From: an uncultured Spirochaetia bacterium
GTDB lineage: Bacteria > Spirochaetota > UBA4802 > JAGODF01
Direction of reading: 5' to 3'
Length of the DNA stretch: 15,487 nucleotides
NCBI GenBank assembly: GCA_937967705.1
Contig: CALCJG010000218.1
Location: forward strand, 1-15,487
Shown: positions 1-7,288 of the stretch, piece by piece
How positions within the stretch are numbered: position 1 is the stretch's first letter
Layout: the number at the start of each line of letters is the position of its first letter
Notes under the pieces: generated by a model
What the model was told of the DNA's origin: nothing
The model's input: the letters and a program-made list of their open reading frames with translations, nothing else
The model's database searches: none
Program-made: the position numbers and the translations under genes

Positions 1-63
<63 letters not shown>

Positions 64-134
64 CATCACAATAACCTTCCACAGTTCCTCAAAATAGTCA
101 AGCTAAAATGTAAATGATTGTTCTGCAGAAAGAT

Positions 135-153
135 TTTTCCCTTAGAGGGAAAG
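135..153 (+). terminator. Hairpin downstream of the tRNA, possible weak terminator
   Basis: TTTTCCCT (135-142), loop TAG, then AGGGAAAG (146-153) form an 8-bp stem that includes one G-U pair. The following bases, TCTTTATG, are only moderately T-rich. It lies about 70 nt after the tRNA and could end or process that transcript. The rest of 64-271 shows no ORF or other recognisable element. Confidence 0.35.
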
Positions 154-271
154 TCTTTATGTTGAAATATTTCCTTTGATGCTGAATGGGGTGAACAGTT
201 CATGGAATATCCTATTTTGGGTTCCTCATCTCCCGGTAGGCCCGAGTTTTTGCAGGCATTGCTCGCACTAT

Positions 272-304
272 AAAAAGGGGCCCCCTTTCTGAGGAGGCCC
301 CTTT
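272..304 (-). terminator. Rho-independent terminator of the DUF1015 gene
   Basis: A perfect 9-bp stem AAAGGGGCC (274-282) / GGCCCCTTT (296-304) has a 13-nt loop. Read on the minus strand the stem runs into TTTTTATA (276 downward). It sits about 40 nt after the stop codon of the minus-strand gene, so it most likely ends the greA-DUF1015 transcript. Confidence 0.85.
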
Positions 305-345
305 GCTATGGACAGTGGTTCAAGTTCCAGATTGATGAGGTTGCC

Positions 346-1572
346 TCAAATGAGATGGGTGATGAAGCCGCTGCGCAGTTTTGGCTCGAACCAGGTCGAT
401 TTGGGAGGCATGATGCCGCCGCTGTCGGATACCCGGATGAGATCCTCCACGGAGGTGGGAAACAGGGAGAAAGCCACTGCGTACTGTCCCGAGTCAACAA
501 GCTTTTTCAGCTCGCCGGGGCCTTTGATTCCGCCGATAAAATCGATCCTTTTGTCCTTGCGGGGATCCTGTATGTTGAGCAACGGCGCCAGGACGTTTTC
601 CTGCAGGATCTTAACGTCCAGGCTTTCGATGGCGTCATCGCTTACTGGAAATTTAGGCGTCAGGGAATACCAGTCGCCGTTGAAATACATGCAGATCTCC
701 CCCTTGCCATTGGGAACATCGCGGTCCGTTTTCTGAATCTGATACTTTTCCCCAAGCCTCGTCAGGAATTCTTCCCGGGTGTGGTTGTTGAGATCCCGAA
801 TGACCCGGTTGTAAGGCAGTATCTTCAGCTGATCGTGGGGAAAGATGACACTGAGGAAGTAATTGTATTCCTCATCCCCCCTGTGCGCCGGATGGGATTT
901 ACGCCTTTCCAGTCCCACGTTGACCGAAGAGGCGGCCCGGTGATGGCCGTCGGCGATGTAAAGCGTTACATCCCGGAAGGATTTTTTAAAGGAGGCAATA
1001 AGGGCCGGGTCGGTGATGGCCCGGATGGTGTGGCCTATGCCGTCCGGTGTGGTAAAATCGTAAAGGGGAGCGGCCTTCATGGCCTCCTGGAAAAGATTCT
1101 TCTTGCTGCCGTCCTCCCGGTAGAGCAGGAACACCAGTCCGGTCTGAGCGCTCAGTATATTGATGTGATTGCTCCGATCCTTTTCCTTGTCCTCCCGCGT
1201 CAGTTCGTGTTTTTTAACGCGATTCTGAATATAATCGTCAATGCTGACGCATGCCACAAGGCCCGTCTGCGCACGACCCAGCATGATCAGGGTGTAGAGA
1301 TAGAGAAGGGGTTCCTTCTCCTCGAAGAGCGTTCCCCGGCGGATGAACTCCTGAAGGTTGTCGCGGCCCTTTTCATAGACCGCCCGGTCGTAATGGTCGA
1401 TGGCTTCGGGGAGGTCCACCTCCGGTTTGGAGATGTGAAAATAGCTGTCGGGATTGCCCCCGGCGATGATCCGCGCTTCGGGGGAATCAATGACATCATA
1501 GGGGAGTTCCGCCACCCGGGGAGCTGCCTCTGGGGTTGGTCGCAATCCCCGGAATTCTTTAATGGTTGCCAT
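346..1572 (-). CDS. DUF1015 family protein
   Basis: This is a 408-residue soluble protein with no signal peptide or membrane segment. It matches the DUF1015 family, which is widespread in bacteria and has no settled biochemical role. Visible family hallmarks are an N-terminal ELPYDVID (22-29), a central VKKHELTREDKEKDR (119-133) and ADGHHRAAS (207-215). The two His/Glu/Asp-rich motifs look like an active or metal site; that is inference. Length is normal for the family. The ATG is preceded by AAGGA at 9 nt. The gene lies 117 nt downstream of greA on the same strand with no terminator between, and a strong terminator follows it, so co-transcription with greA is likely. A 411-codon open frame on the opposite strand is a shadow of this gene. 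Confidence 0.9.
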   Translation of the reverse strand: MATIKEFRGLRPTPEAAPRVAELPYDVIDSPEARIIAGGNPDSYFHISKPEVDLPEAIDHYDRAVYEKGRDNLQEFIRRGTLFEEKEPLLYLYTLIMLGRAQTGLVACVSIDDYIQNRVKKHELTREDKEKDRSNHINILSAQTGLVFLLYREDGSKKNLFQEAMKAAPLYDFTTPDGIGHTIRAITDPALIASFKKSFRDVTLYIADGHHRAASSVNVGLERRKSHPAHRGDEEYNYFLSVIFPHDQLKILPYNRVIRDLNNHTREEFLTRLGEKYQIQKTDRDVPNGKGEICMYFNGDWYSLTPKFPVSDDAIESLDVKILQENVLAPLLNIQDPRKDKRIDFIGGIKGPGELKKLVDSGQYAVAFSLFPTSVEDLIRVSDSGGIMPPKSTWFEPKLRSGFITHLI

Positions 1573-1689
1573 GATAGTGTATCCTTATGAAGTATTTGAT
1601 GATTATGGTTGCCCAATGATCCTTACAGGCTCAGGGGAGCTGTTTTGATGCAATCCCAGGAGTCCGTAAACGGGAGCGGGTGTACATCC

Positions 1690-2190
1690 TCAGGATTTAT
1701 ACGCCTGCTCGAACTCATCACCGAATATTGTGGTGAGCTTTTCTACATAAAAACGCTTCTTCCCTGCGGGGATGTTGGCCTCCGTCTCCTCGCCCACGCC
1801 CCGGTTGCTCAGTGCCACGCCGATGGGGGAGGCCAGGGAGATTTTTCCCTCCGAGGGGTTGACCTCATGGGAGGAAACGATGGTGAGCTCCAGACGGTTG
1901 CCTGATTCCACGTCCACTACGGTCACCCTGGAGCCGTAGCCCACCCGATCGCGCTTGACCGCGGAGAGATCCATGTTGTTGAGACTGCTGAGCTGCTCGC
2001 TGAGCTGTGCGATCCGGGCCTTCACGAAGGCCTGTCGCTCGCGGGCGGCGTCGTATTCGGCGTTTTCCCTGAGGTCGCCGTACGCCCGGGCCTCGGCAAT
2101 CTTTTGAGGAAGTTCCACCTTGAATTCAATTTTCAGTTTCTCCAGTTCTTCGCGAAGCATCTCTTTTTTCGCGTCCAGTCCGTCTTTCAT
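1690..2190 (-). CDS. greA: Transcription elongation factor GreA
   Basis: This 166-residue protein is close to the usual GreA length of about 158. GreA enters the RNA polymerase secondary channel and stimulates cleavage of backtracked RNA. The N-terminal half is the antiparallel coiled coil. Its tip carries GDLRENAEY (38-46), which places the two essential acidic residues at D39 and E42 (D41 and E44 in E. coli). The C-terminal globular domain shows the typical SPIGVALSNRGVGEE and the ending FYVEKLTTIFG. The ATG has a strong GGAGGA ribosome site 5 nt upstream. The gene probably forms a transcription unit with the following DUF1015 gene. The upstream leader holds an inverted repeat at 2219-2239. 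Confidence 0.96.
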   Translation of the reverse strand: MKDGLDAKKEMLREELEKLKIEFKVELPQKIAEARAYGDLRENAEYDAARERQAFVKARIAQLSEQLSSLNNMDLSAVKRDRVGYGSRVTVVDVESGNRLELTIVSSHEVNPSEGKISLASPIGVALSNRGVGEETEANIPAGKKRFYVEKLTTIFGDEFEQAYKS

Positions 2191-2534
2191 GCGGATCCTC
2201 CAATAAACAGTTTCCCCGCATTGCGCCTGTTCCGCAATGGCGTGGGTTTAGGATTTCATTAAAAGTTCATCAAGTGAAGGTGATACTGCTTAAACCTGAT
2301 AAAACCGTTTGTCCCGGACGGGATGAAGATGCATCCTCATTGGGTCTCTCCGGAAATCGCCGTAATCTGCCGATACGACCTGGATCTATGCTCCTTCTCT
2401 TTTTTCGCGATATTTCGTATCAAAATTTAACCAAAATAAATTATTTGTCAAGGTAAAAACAATTAATTGATTGATTAGATGCGTATTTTAAGGATTAATG
2501 CGCCATTGGATAATCGAAGAGGTGGTATGGCATT
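2191..2534. other. Divergent intergenic region between greA and the lipoprotein operon
   Basis: These 344 bp separate the divergent genes. They contain the greA leader inverted repeat and a very A+T-rich tract at about 2410-2500. No terminator is expected between divergent genes and none is seen. A plus-strand promoter is probable but unclear: the best fit is a TTGATT at about 2470 with a weak ATTAAT 17 nt later. A 60-codon open frame at 2274-2456 has no ribosome site or family resemblance and is not accepted as a gene. Confidence 0.5.
2219..2239. repeat. Inverted repeat in the greA leader
   Basis: CATTGCG (2219-2225) and CGCAATG (2233-2239) are perfect complements separated by CCTGTTC. The element lies 28 nt upstream of the greA start. 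It could be an mRNA hairpin near the ribosome site or a protein-binding site; nothing here tells these apart. Confidence 0.5.
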
Positions 2535-3359
2535 ATGTCAACAGAAAAAGTGATTGTGAGAGGGATTATTTGCGCGGGTTTTTCCTCCCTCCTCCTGCTA
2601 TGTGCTTGCGCGACATCGGGCGGGAGCCGCTGCGGGGAAATCAAGGATAACCTGGAATCCGAAAACATCCTCATGAAGCGAAATCTGGTACTCATTGAGC
2701 GGGAAAACAGCGTCATCCGGGAGGAGAACCTCTCCTATAAACGCGATCTGCAGACCAAGACCGCCCTGGCAGAAAAGCTGGAGGAGGACATCAAGAGCCT
2801 GACGGATAAATATAAAAAGGACATCTCTCTCTGGGAGCAGAAATACGGCAATTTGATGGATAAGAATAAAATTCTGGAAAAGGAGAGTTCCGAGAAGATC
2901 CGGGAGATGACGGCCCTGAACAAGGACCTGGAGATAAGACTGGGAAACCAGATCAAAAAACTGAACGAGGACATGCAGAAAAAAGAGCAGGAACATCATG
3001 GCGAAAAGGAGAAGATGAAAACGGATTTCGCCCAGAGGGAGTTCAACCTCCAGAAAGACATAGAAGAGATGAAGAGGACCCTCAAGGGGAAGGATGAGGA
3101 GATAGCCACCCTGAAGTCTCAAAATATTCAGATGCAGGGACAAATAGCGGAACACGGGAAGACCGTCGCGGCCCTGAACGCCCAGATAGGCAAACTGGAG
3201 TCTGCCCTCCGGGACCTTAAGGCTAAGATAGAGGCGCTGGAAAAGGAAAAGGGCGCCGCGGCTCCCAAGGAGAAGCCGGAGGAGAAGAAGACCGTCCCGG
3301 ATGCGAAAAAGGCGCCGGAGCCCGATAAAAAGCCGGATAAACCGGAAGGGAAGAAATAA
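2535..3359 (+). CDS. Coiled-coil lipoprotein of unknown function
   Basis: This 274-residue protein has a lipoprotein signal peptide: a basic N-terminus, hydrophobic segment and lipobox L-C-A-C with the lipidated Cys at residue 25. Residues about 38-245 are a long, charged, Leu/Ile-patterned coiled coil rich in Glu and Lys. The C-terminal 30 residues are a low-complexity Lys/Pro/Glu tail. No enzymatic domain is visible. The likely location is a lipid-anchored periplasmic rod or tether. The start has AGAGGTGG about 9 nt upstream; an earlier ATG at 2527 is in another frame and stops at once. The gap to the next gene is 6 nt, so the two are almost certainly co-expressed and may act in the same envelope process. 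Similarity to other coiled-coil proteins would be mostly compositional, so family assignment is not attempted. Confidence 0.82.
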   Translation: MSTEKVIVRGIICAGFSSLLLLCACATSGGSRCGEIKDNLESENILMKRNLVLIERENSVIREENLSYKRDLQTKTALAEKLEEDIKSLTDKYKKDISLWEQKYGNLMDKNKILEKESSEKIREMTALNKDLEIRLGNQIKKLNEDMQKKEQEHHGEKEKMKTDFAQREFNLQKDIEEMKRTLKGKDEEIATLKSQNIQMQGQIAEHGKTVAALNAQIGKLESALRDLKAKIEALEKEKGAAAPKEKPEEKKTVPDAKKAPEPDKKPDKPEGKK

Positions 3360-3365
3360 CGAACC

Positions 3366-5528
3366 ATGAAACGATTAATCATAATGCTTATGGCCGGGGG
3401 TTTTCTTGTGGCGGCGTTTTCCGGGGAGCGGTTAATCGCCCGGGACAGCCTCTCGATCATGATCACCTCCAATATTGAGGGGAAGGCGCTGCCTACTGAG
3501 CAGGATCAGGAGCAGAAGGATCCCCTGCTGAACCTGGCGCAATGCGTACTCTGGGAGAAGAAGAACCGCCGCGCCGATCTCTATCTGGACCTGGGGAACT
3601 CCTTTTATCCCGGCGCCCTGTCCAAATACAGCTTCGGGTCCGTCATTATGGATTATTTTGAATACACTGACTGCGCCGCGACGCTGATTTCCTCTAAGGA
3701 TCTGCACATCGGCGCCAAAAATCTGAAATTCATCAACCGGGGCAAGAAGACTCGCCTCCTCTCGGCCAACATCAAGCGGAAGGAGAAAACGGTATTCGCT
3801 CCCTATATACTTAAAACGGTCAAGAGCAAGAAGATCGCTTTTATCGGAATATCCTCCCGGAAAATACTTGTGGATGTGGCCGAAAGGCGCGCTTCGCACA
3901 TAAGGCTCGAGGATATGATACAGGCGGTTCAGGAAACCGTCAAGGCGCTGAAGAAGGCGGGGGTAAACCGTATGATCCTCCTTTCGGGGGCCAGCACGGA
4001 GGAGAGCATCTCCCTGATGAAATCCTTCCGGGAAATCGACATGGTGATCGCCGGGGGGGACAACCGGGGAGAGCTCTACCGCATAGATACCACGCGGATC
4101 GATATCGCCGACGGGCGGTCCCTGGTGCTTATGCCCAAAACGAAAGGATACTATCTGCTCAACCTGGAACTGGACGAGGGAATTGTGGTGCGGAGCCACC
4201 GTCATTACGACCTGGAAAGCCATGAGATCAGCTCCGGCGGATATCGCCAGTTCCTTACGAGACTGACGATCTGGAAGAAAAAATTCCGGGAGGAGACGGA
4301 CAGGGAGATAACCCGGGCGGAAAAAAAGGGCGTGACCCTGGATGATACCCGCATAGCTCAACTCTTGCGGGACCGCTACGATGCGGAGATAGCCGTCATC
4401 GAGAAGAACACCGTCAACAAGACCAGCCTCGCTGGCAGCGTGAAACTTTATGATCTCTACGGCATCTCCAATGACGAATACCCGGTCTTTACCTACAAGA
4501 TCAAGGGATCGGACCTGCAGACCGTGCTTTCCCTGGGGGACGACTTTCTCGTCCTGGGCGTAAAGAACGGCAGGGTGCAGGGGTACGATATTGAAGAGAA
4601 GCGTATGTATCTGGTGGTCTCCACGCAGTCGGTCTATGACAGGATCAAGGCCCGGCTGGAAAAGGACGTGGCCTTCAGCAACAAATGGAAGAACATTACC
4701 GAGGTGGTACAGGCGGACCTGCAGAAGGAAAAGGTGCTTTTTAAAGAGGATTACGCCTATCTGGAGCGCTCCTTCCGGGGGACCATCGATTTTTATCTCT
4801 CCAACTTTCTGGAGCGTGCGGTGGTTTCGCAGGACGAGAACATCACCGAACCCCCCGGCGAGCTGACCAATAGCTACAAGCAGTGGGGAATGGAAAACAA
4901 GATCGACATCACGATATACAACCGTTATCATCAATTCATCCTGACCCCCTATGTCAACTATGTGAAGATGGAGCAGGAAGAGACGGGAGACGACGGGCGC
5001 GTGATTAAACGCAATTACTGGACTAAAAACCTCTTCCGGGGGACCTTCCAATACAACCTGAACTATTTTGACTACGTGAACCCCTATCACAAATCGCAGT
5101 ACGAAACCGCCATTAAAAAGGTAGATGATAAAAAACCTGCGATGGTGCGTGAAACTATAGGTACACGGATCAAGACTGACCTCCTGGAGAGCAAGCTGGG
5201 GGTCGGTTACGAGCAGAAGATCAAGGACGAGAAGGAACCCAAGATCTACGGTGTGGAGTTTACCCTTGCCCTGAAGAAGAGCTTTCTCACCTATATGACC
5301 TATACCTTAAACGCGGACTCCTTTTATTCCCGGACCAACAAAGAGGACATCAAAGGGAGATTCCGAAGCGAGCTGGGCAACAAACTGGCCTTCAGCGTGA
5401 CCAATTACCTCAGCTTTTCCCTGAAGCACAAGTGGTTCTACTATTATGACATGAAGTTTAAGGAAAAGTATTCCTACATGCAGATGATGCTGGCCGCCGA
5501 CCTGAACGCCGATTTTAAGGTGTTTTAG
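3366..5528 (+). CDS. 5'-nucleotidase-like (metallophosphoesterase-fold) protein with C-terminal predicted outer-membrane beta-barrel
   Basis: This is a 720-residue exported protein with an N-terminal signal peptide (about 1-25). Residues 30-275 follow the order of the 5'-nucleotidase/UshA metallophosphoesterase domain: ITSNIEGK (33-40), YLDLGNSF (73-80), LLSANI (131-136), KKIAFIGIS (155-163), MILLSGAS (203-210), DMVIAGGDN (225-233). Residues about 336-470 resemble the 5'-nucleotidase C-terminal domain (AEIAVIEKN; the segment ending FTYKIKGSDLQTVLSL). The usual metal ligands are largely missing: no D-x-H, no GNHD, no GGH. From about 510 to 720 the chain has alternating, Tyr/Phe-rich strands and ends in Phe, as outer-membrane barrels do. 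Catalysis is therefore doubtful and a binding or structural role is more likely; this is inference. No clear terminator follows. A 552-codon opposite-strand frame is a shadow. Confidence 0.8.
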   Translation: MKRLIIMLMAGGFLVAAFSGERLIARDSLSIMITSNIEGKALPTEQDQEQKDPLLNLAQCVLWEKKNRRADLYLDLGNSFYPGALSKYSFGSVIMDYFEYTDCAATLISSKDLHIGAKNLKFINRGKKTRLLSANIKRKEKTVFAPYILKTVKSKKIAFIGISSRKILVDVAERRASHIRLEDMIQAVQETVKALKKAGVNRMILLSGASTEESISLMKSFREIDMVIAGGDNRGELYRIDTTRIDIADGRSLVLMPKTKGYYLLNLELDEGIVVRSHRHYDLESHEISSGGYRQFLTRLTIWKKKFREETDREITRAEKKGVTLDDTRIAQLLRDRYDAEIAVIEKNTVNKTSLAGSVKLYDLYGISNDEYPVFTYKIKGSDLQTVLSLGDDFLVLGVKNGRVQGYDIEEKRMYLVVSTQSVYDRIKARLEKDVAFSNKWKNITEVVQADLQKEKVLFKEDYAYLERSFRGTIDFYLSNFLERAVVSQDENITEPPGELTNSYKQWGMENKIDITIYNRYHQFILTPYVNYVKMEQEETGDDGRVIKRNYWTKNLFRGTFQYNLNYFDYVNPYHKSQYETAIKKVDDKKPAMVRETIGTRIKTDLLESKLGVGYEQKIKDEKEPKIYGVEFTLALKKSFLTYMTYTLNADSFYSRTNKEDIKGRFRSELGNKLAFSVTNYLSFSLKHKWFYYYDMKFKEKYSYMQMMLAADLNADFKVF

Positions 5529-5605
5529 GGAGCACATCCTTTAGCAGCCGGTCATCCGGGATAACAGCACAATCCCCAATCTAAGATCGGTTATGAAATT
5601 CTGAT

Positions 5606-5634
5606 TTGACTTAACATAAAAAAGACATTATTAT
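5606..5634 (+). promoter_or_regulatory. Sigma-70-type promoter of the Phd/PIN module
   Basis: TTGACT (5606-5611), a 17-nt spacer, then TATTAT (5629-5634): five of six matches in each hexamer. The predicted start is near 5641, only about 14 nt before the antitoxin ATG, so the AAAGGA ribosome site (5642-5647) is almost at the 5' end of the mRNA. Confidence 0.78.
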
Positions 5635-5654
5635 GATATAAAAAGGATATTTAT

Positions 5655-5879
5655 ATGAATTATTTAAAGTTTACCGATTTAAAGAACCATTCCAGGGAGT
5701 ATTTCGATAAAGTGGAAAAGGGATGCTCCTTTATTATAATCCGAAAGGGAAAACCCATTGCAAAAATCATACCCTTCAGTGAGGCCGTTCCCGGCTGGAA
5801 GAGGAAAAACGTTAAAATAAGGCTCAAGAACGATAAAACAGCCGGTGAATACGTCCTATCTGAACGGGAGGAGCGGTGA
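5655..5879 (+). CDS. Phd/YefM-family antitoxin
   Basis: This 74-residue protein has the Phd/YefM N-terminal DNA-binding fold: a short strand, then FTDLKNHSREYFDKVEKG, then FIIIRKGKPIAKIIPF, the family's most recognisable segment. The charged C-terminal part (about 45-74) would be the region that wraps and neutralises the toxin. AAAGGA lies 7 nt before the ATG. The stop TGA overlaps the GTG start of the PIN toxin by 4 nt, a normal TA arrangement giving translational coupling. By family analogy it should repress its own promoter at 5606-5634 together with the toxin. Confidence 0.9.
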   Translation: MNYLKFTDLKNHSREYFDKVEKGCSFIIIRKGKPIAKIIPFSEAVPGWKRKNVKIRLKNDKTAGEYVLSEREER

Positions 5880-6301
5880 ACCTTTTCTTCGATACTTCCG
5901 CGCTGATAAAGAGATATATCCTTGAGAAAGGATCTGATGAGGTTGATGAGTTATTAAATAGGGCGGATGGGGTCTTTCTCTCCCCGTTGACAGAGGTTGA
6001 AACCTGTTCGGTCTTCCGACGTTTATGGACAGATAAAGCCATTGATGAAAAGGAGTATACGCTTTTACTGAAAGAGTTTGAAACCGATTGTCAATATTAT
6101 ACCTTCATCCCCCTTGATGAACAGGTGTTGTGGCAGGCAAAAAGGGTCATTCATGAACATCAGCTGAAAACACTGGATTCCCTGCAGCTGGGCACAGCCC
6201 TGTCGCTGGGGAATACCATAGAACACTTTGTTGCCTGCGATGAAAAACTGATCAAGGCCGGTATGAAAGAAGATTTGGGTATTATCAGTCCTGAAGGTTG
6301 A
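5876..6301 (+). CDS. PIN-domain toxin (VapC-like ribonuclease)
   Basis: This 141-residue PIN-domain protein starts at GTG, overlapping the antitoxin stop. The acidic metal-binding residues of PIN nucleases are in place: D6 in FFDTSALIKRY, E42 (or E40) in PLTEVETCSVFRR, D101 in KTLDSLQLGTAL and D122 in VACDEKL. The gene therefore appears complete and active. VapC-type toxins cut tRNA or rRNA; the target here cannot be read from sequence. A PIN toxin with a Phd-type antitoxin is a known VapBC subtype. The gene ends 131 nt before the next TA pair. Confidence 0.92.
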   Translation: MNLFFDTSALIKRYILEKGSDEVDELLNRADGVFLSPLTEVETCSVFRRLWTDKAIDEKEYTLLLKEFETDCQYYTFIPLDEQVLWQAKRVIHEHQLKTLDSLQLGTALSLGNTIEHFVACDEKLIKAGMKEDLGIISPEG

Positions 6302-6330
6302 TTCCTCCAGGATGATGGTCTATAAAAAAC

Positions 6331-6359
6331 TTGCATCAGCATGTCATAATAAATATCAT
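6331..6359 (+). promoter_or_regulatory. Possible promoter of the HEPN/nucleotidyltransferase module
   Basis: TTGCAT (6331-6336), 17-nt spacer, TATCAT (6354-6359). The -10 matches five of six but the -35 only three of six. It is the best candidate in the 131-bp gap and lies upstream of the inverted repeat at 6403-6425. Confidence 0.4.
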
Positions 6360-6402
6360 ATATTATTGAAGGGAAATGATTGCTTTTTCACAGGCAATCT
6401 TC

Positions 6403-6425
6403 CATGTAAGAGAAATTATTACATG
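6403..6425. repeat. Inverted repeat before the HEPN gene, candidate operator
   Basis: CATGTAA (6403-6409) and TTACATG (6419-6425) are perfect complements separated by 9 nt. The right arm ends 7 nt before the ATG at 6433, over the place where a ribosome site would be. It could bind a repressor or fold in the mRNA and limit translation. No convincing Shine-Dalgarno sequence is otherwise visible for this gene. Confidence 0.5.
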
Positions 6426-6432
6426 AAATAAA

Positions 6433-6831
6433 ATGGATACAGGGACAAAGATTAAATATTGGCTCGATATTGCCGGCTACGACCTGGATACAGCAAATGC
6501 GATGCTCAATACCTCCCGATATCTCTACGTGGGATTTTTCTGTCATCAAACCATCGAGAAATCAATCAAAGCTTATTATTGGAATACCATAAATAGCGAG
6601 CCGCCCTATACACACAATCTGCTGCTTTTGGCGGAGCAATCACAATTAAAACCCCTTCTGACTGAGAGCAGGGACAGGCTGCTTAACCGCTTGATGCCTT
6701 TAAACATTCAGGCACGCTACCCCCAGGACAGGGAAGAATTGATGAAAACACTTACGAACAGTGTCTGTCGAGAGCTGTTACTGCAAACTGAGGATTTTTT
6801 CGAATGGATCAAACAATTATTGATAAAGTAA
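6433..6831 (+). CDS. HEPN domain protein of a HEPN/MNT toxin-antitoxin pair
   Basis: This 132-residue all-helical protein is of the HEPN type. Family features are YDLDTANAML (16-25), the segment GFFCHQTIEKSIKAYYW (34-50), PYTHNLLLL (58-66) and ARYPQD (94-99). Its partner, a minimal nucleotidyltransferase, overlaps its 3' end by 28 nt. In known HepT/MntA modules the HEPN protein is the RNase toxin, using an R-X4-6-H motif. No such motif is present here; the nearest is R29-X8-H38. The protein looks closer to the COG2250-type HEPN branch than to classical HepT, so a ribonuclease role is uncertain. Translation initiation looks weak; see the inverted repeat at 6403-6425. Confidence 0.85.
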   Translation: MDTGTKIKYWLDIAGYDLDTANAMLNTSRYLYVGFFCHQTIEKSIKAYYWNTINSEPPYTHNLLLLAEQSQLKPLLTESRDRLLNRLMPLNIQARYPQDREELMKTLTNSVCRELLLQTEDFFEWIKQLLIK

Positions 6832-7103
6832 AGCTCTATGCGGACATCGTCCGAAAAACGATGCCGGTCAAAAAGGTCATCCTGTATGGTTCCCATGCCC
6901 GAGAAACGGACCATGTAAACAGCGACATCGATATCGCGATCATCGTTGACGGAATAGAGGGGGATTATCTCGAATTATGCGCAAGGCTCTATGAATTGGT
7001 AAGGGAGGTCGACCTCCGCATCGAGCCTGTTCTCCTCAACGAGAGTGCGGATAAAAGCGGTTTTATTGACAGAATAATGAGCTATGGGAAAGAGATCCAT
7101 TGA
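6804..7103 (+). CDS. Minimal nucleotidyltransferase (MNT), antitoxin-type partner of the HEPN protein
   Basis: This 99-residue protein carries the complete polymerase-beta-type motif G-S-X10-D-X-D: G29 S30, D41, D43, with a third acidic residue D70 in EVDLRIEPV. That set is what MntA-type antitoxins use to add AMP groups to their HEPN partner. Its start lies inside the HEPN gene, a 28-nt overlap that implies coupled translation. Length is normal for MNT proteins. The order HEPN then MNT is typical. The enzymatic activity on this particular HEPN protein is inference from the family. Confidence 0.9.
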   Translation: MDQTIIDKVKLYADIVRKTMPVKKVILYGSHARETDHVNSDIDIAIIVDGIEGDYLELCARLYELVREVDLRIEPVLLNESADKSGFIDRIMSYGKEIH

Positions 7104-7200
7104 TTCATTCGTTTAAGCCCATTCATGGGGATTTATCTCACTACTTCTTTCCCCCTTTCGGAGGGAGGGTATCTATGCGTTGTTGAATGAGGTTCGCGTT

Positions 7201-7244
7201 TTAAACCTCTATTGAGAAACCTCCTTTTTAAGGGCCTCCTGCGC
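7201..7244 (-). pseudogene. Vestigial 3' end of a second hicB gene
   Basis: On the minus strand, codons ending at a TAG (7211-7209) read AQEALKKEVSQ. The intact HicB C-terminus (8091-8059) reads VQKAIEKEVSQ. The DNA similarity, 35 of 44 positions by hand count, runs through the stop codon and 8 nt beyond (7201-7244 against 8048-8091). Upstream of the remnant the frame continues for only about 10 unrelated codons before a stop. This is best read as the leftover of a lost HicAB module or of a local duplication. It sits exactly where the plus- and minus-strand TA genes converge. Confidence 0.65.
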
Positions 7245-7288
7245 TCCCCCTGTAGGAGTCAGAATGCTGAAGTTCGATTATAAAAAGA

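Noticed and set aside
355..1590. 411-codon open frame on the plus strand
   Set aside because: It is antisense to the DUF1015 gene, has no family resemblance, and arises from the codon bias of the real gene.
2274..2456. 60-codon open frame in the greA-lipoprotein gap
   Set aside because: No ribosome site, atypical composition, overlaps the likely control region.
3432..5090. 552-codon open frame on the minus strand
   Set aside because: It is antisense to the nucleotidase-like/barrel gene; the plus frame has a signal peptide and family motifs, this one has none.
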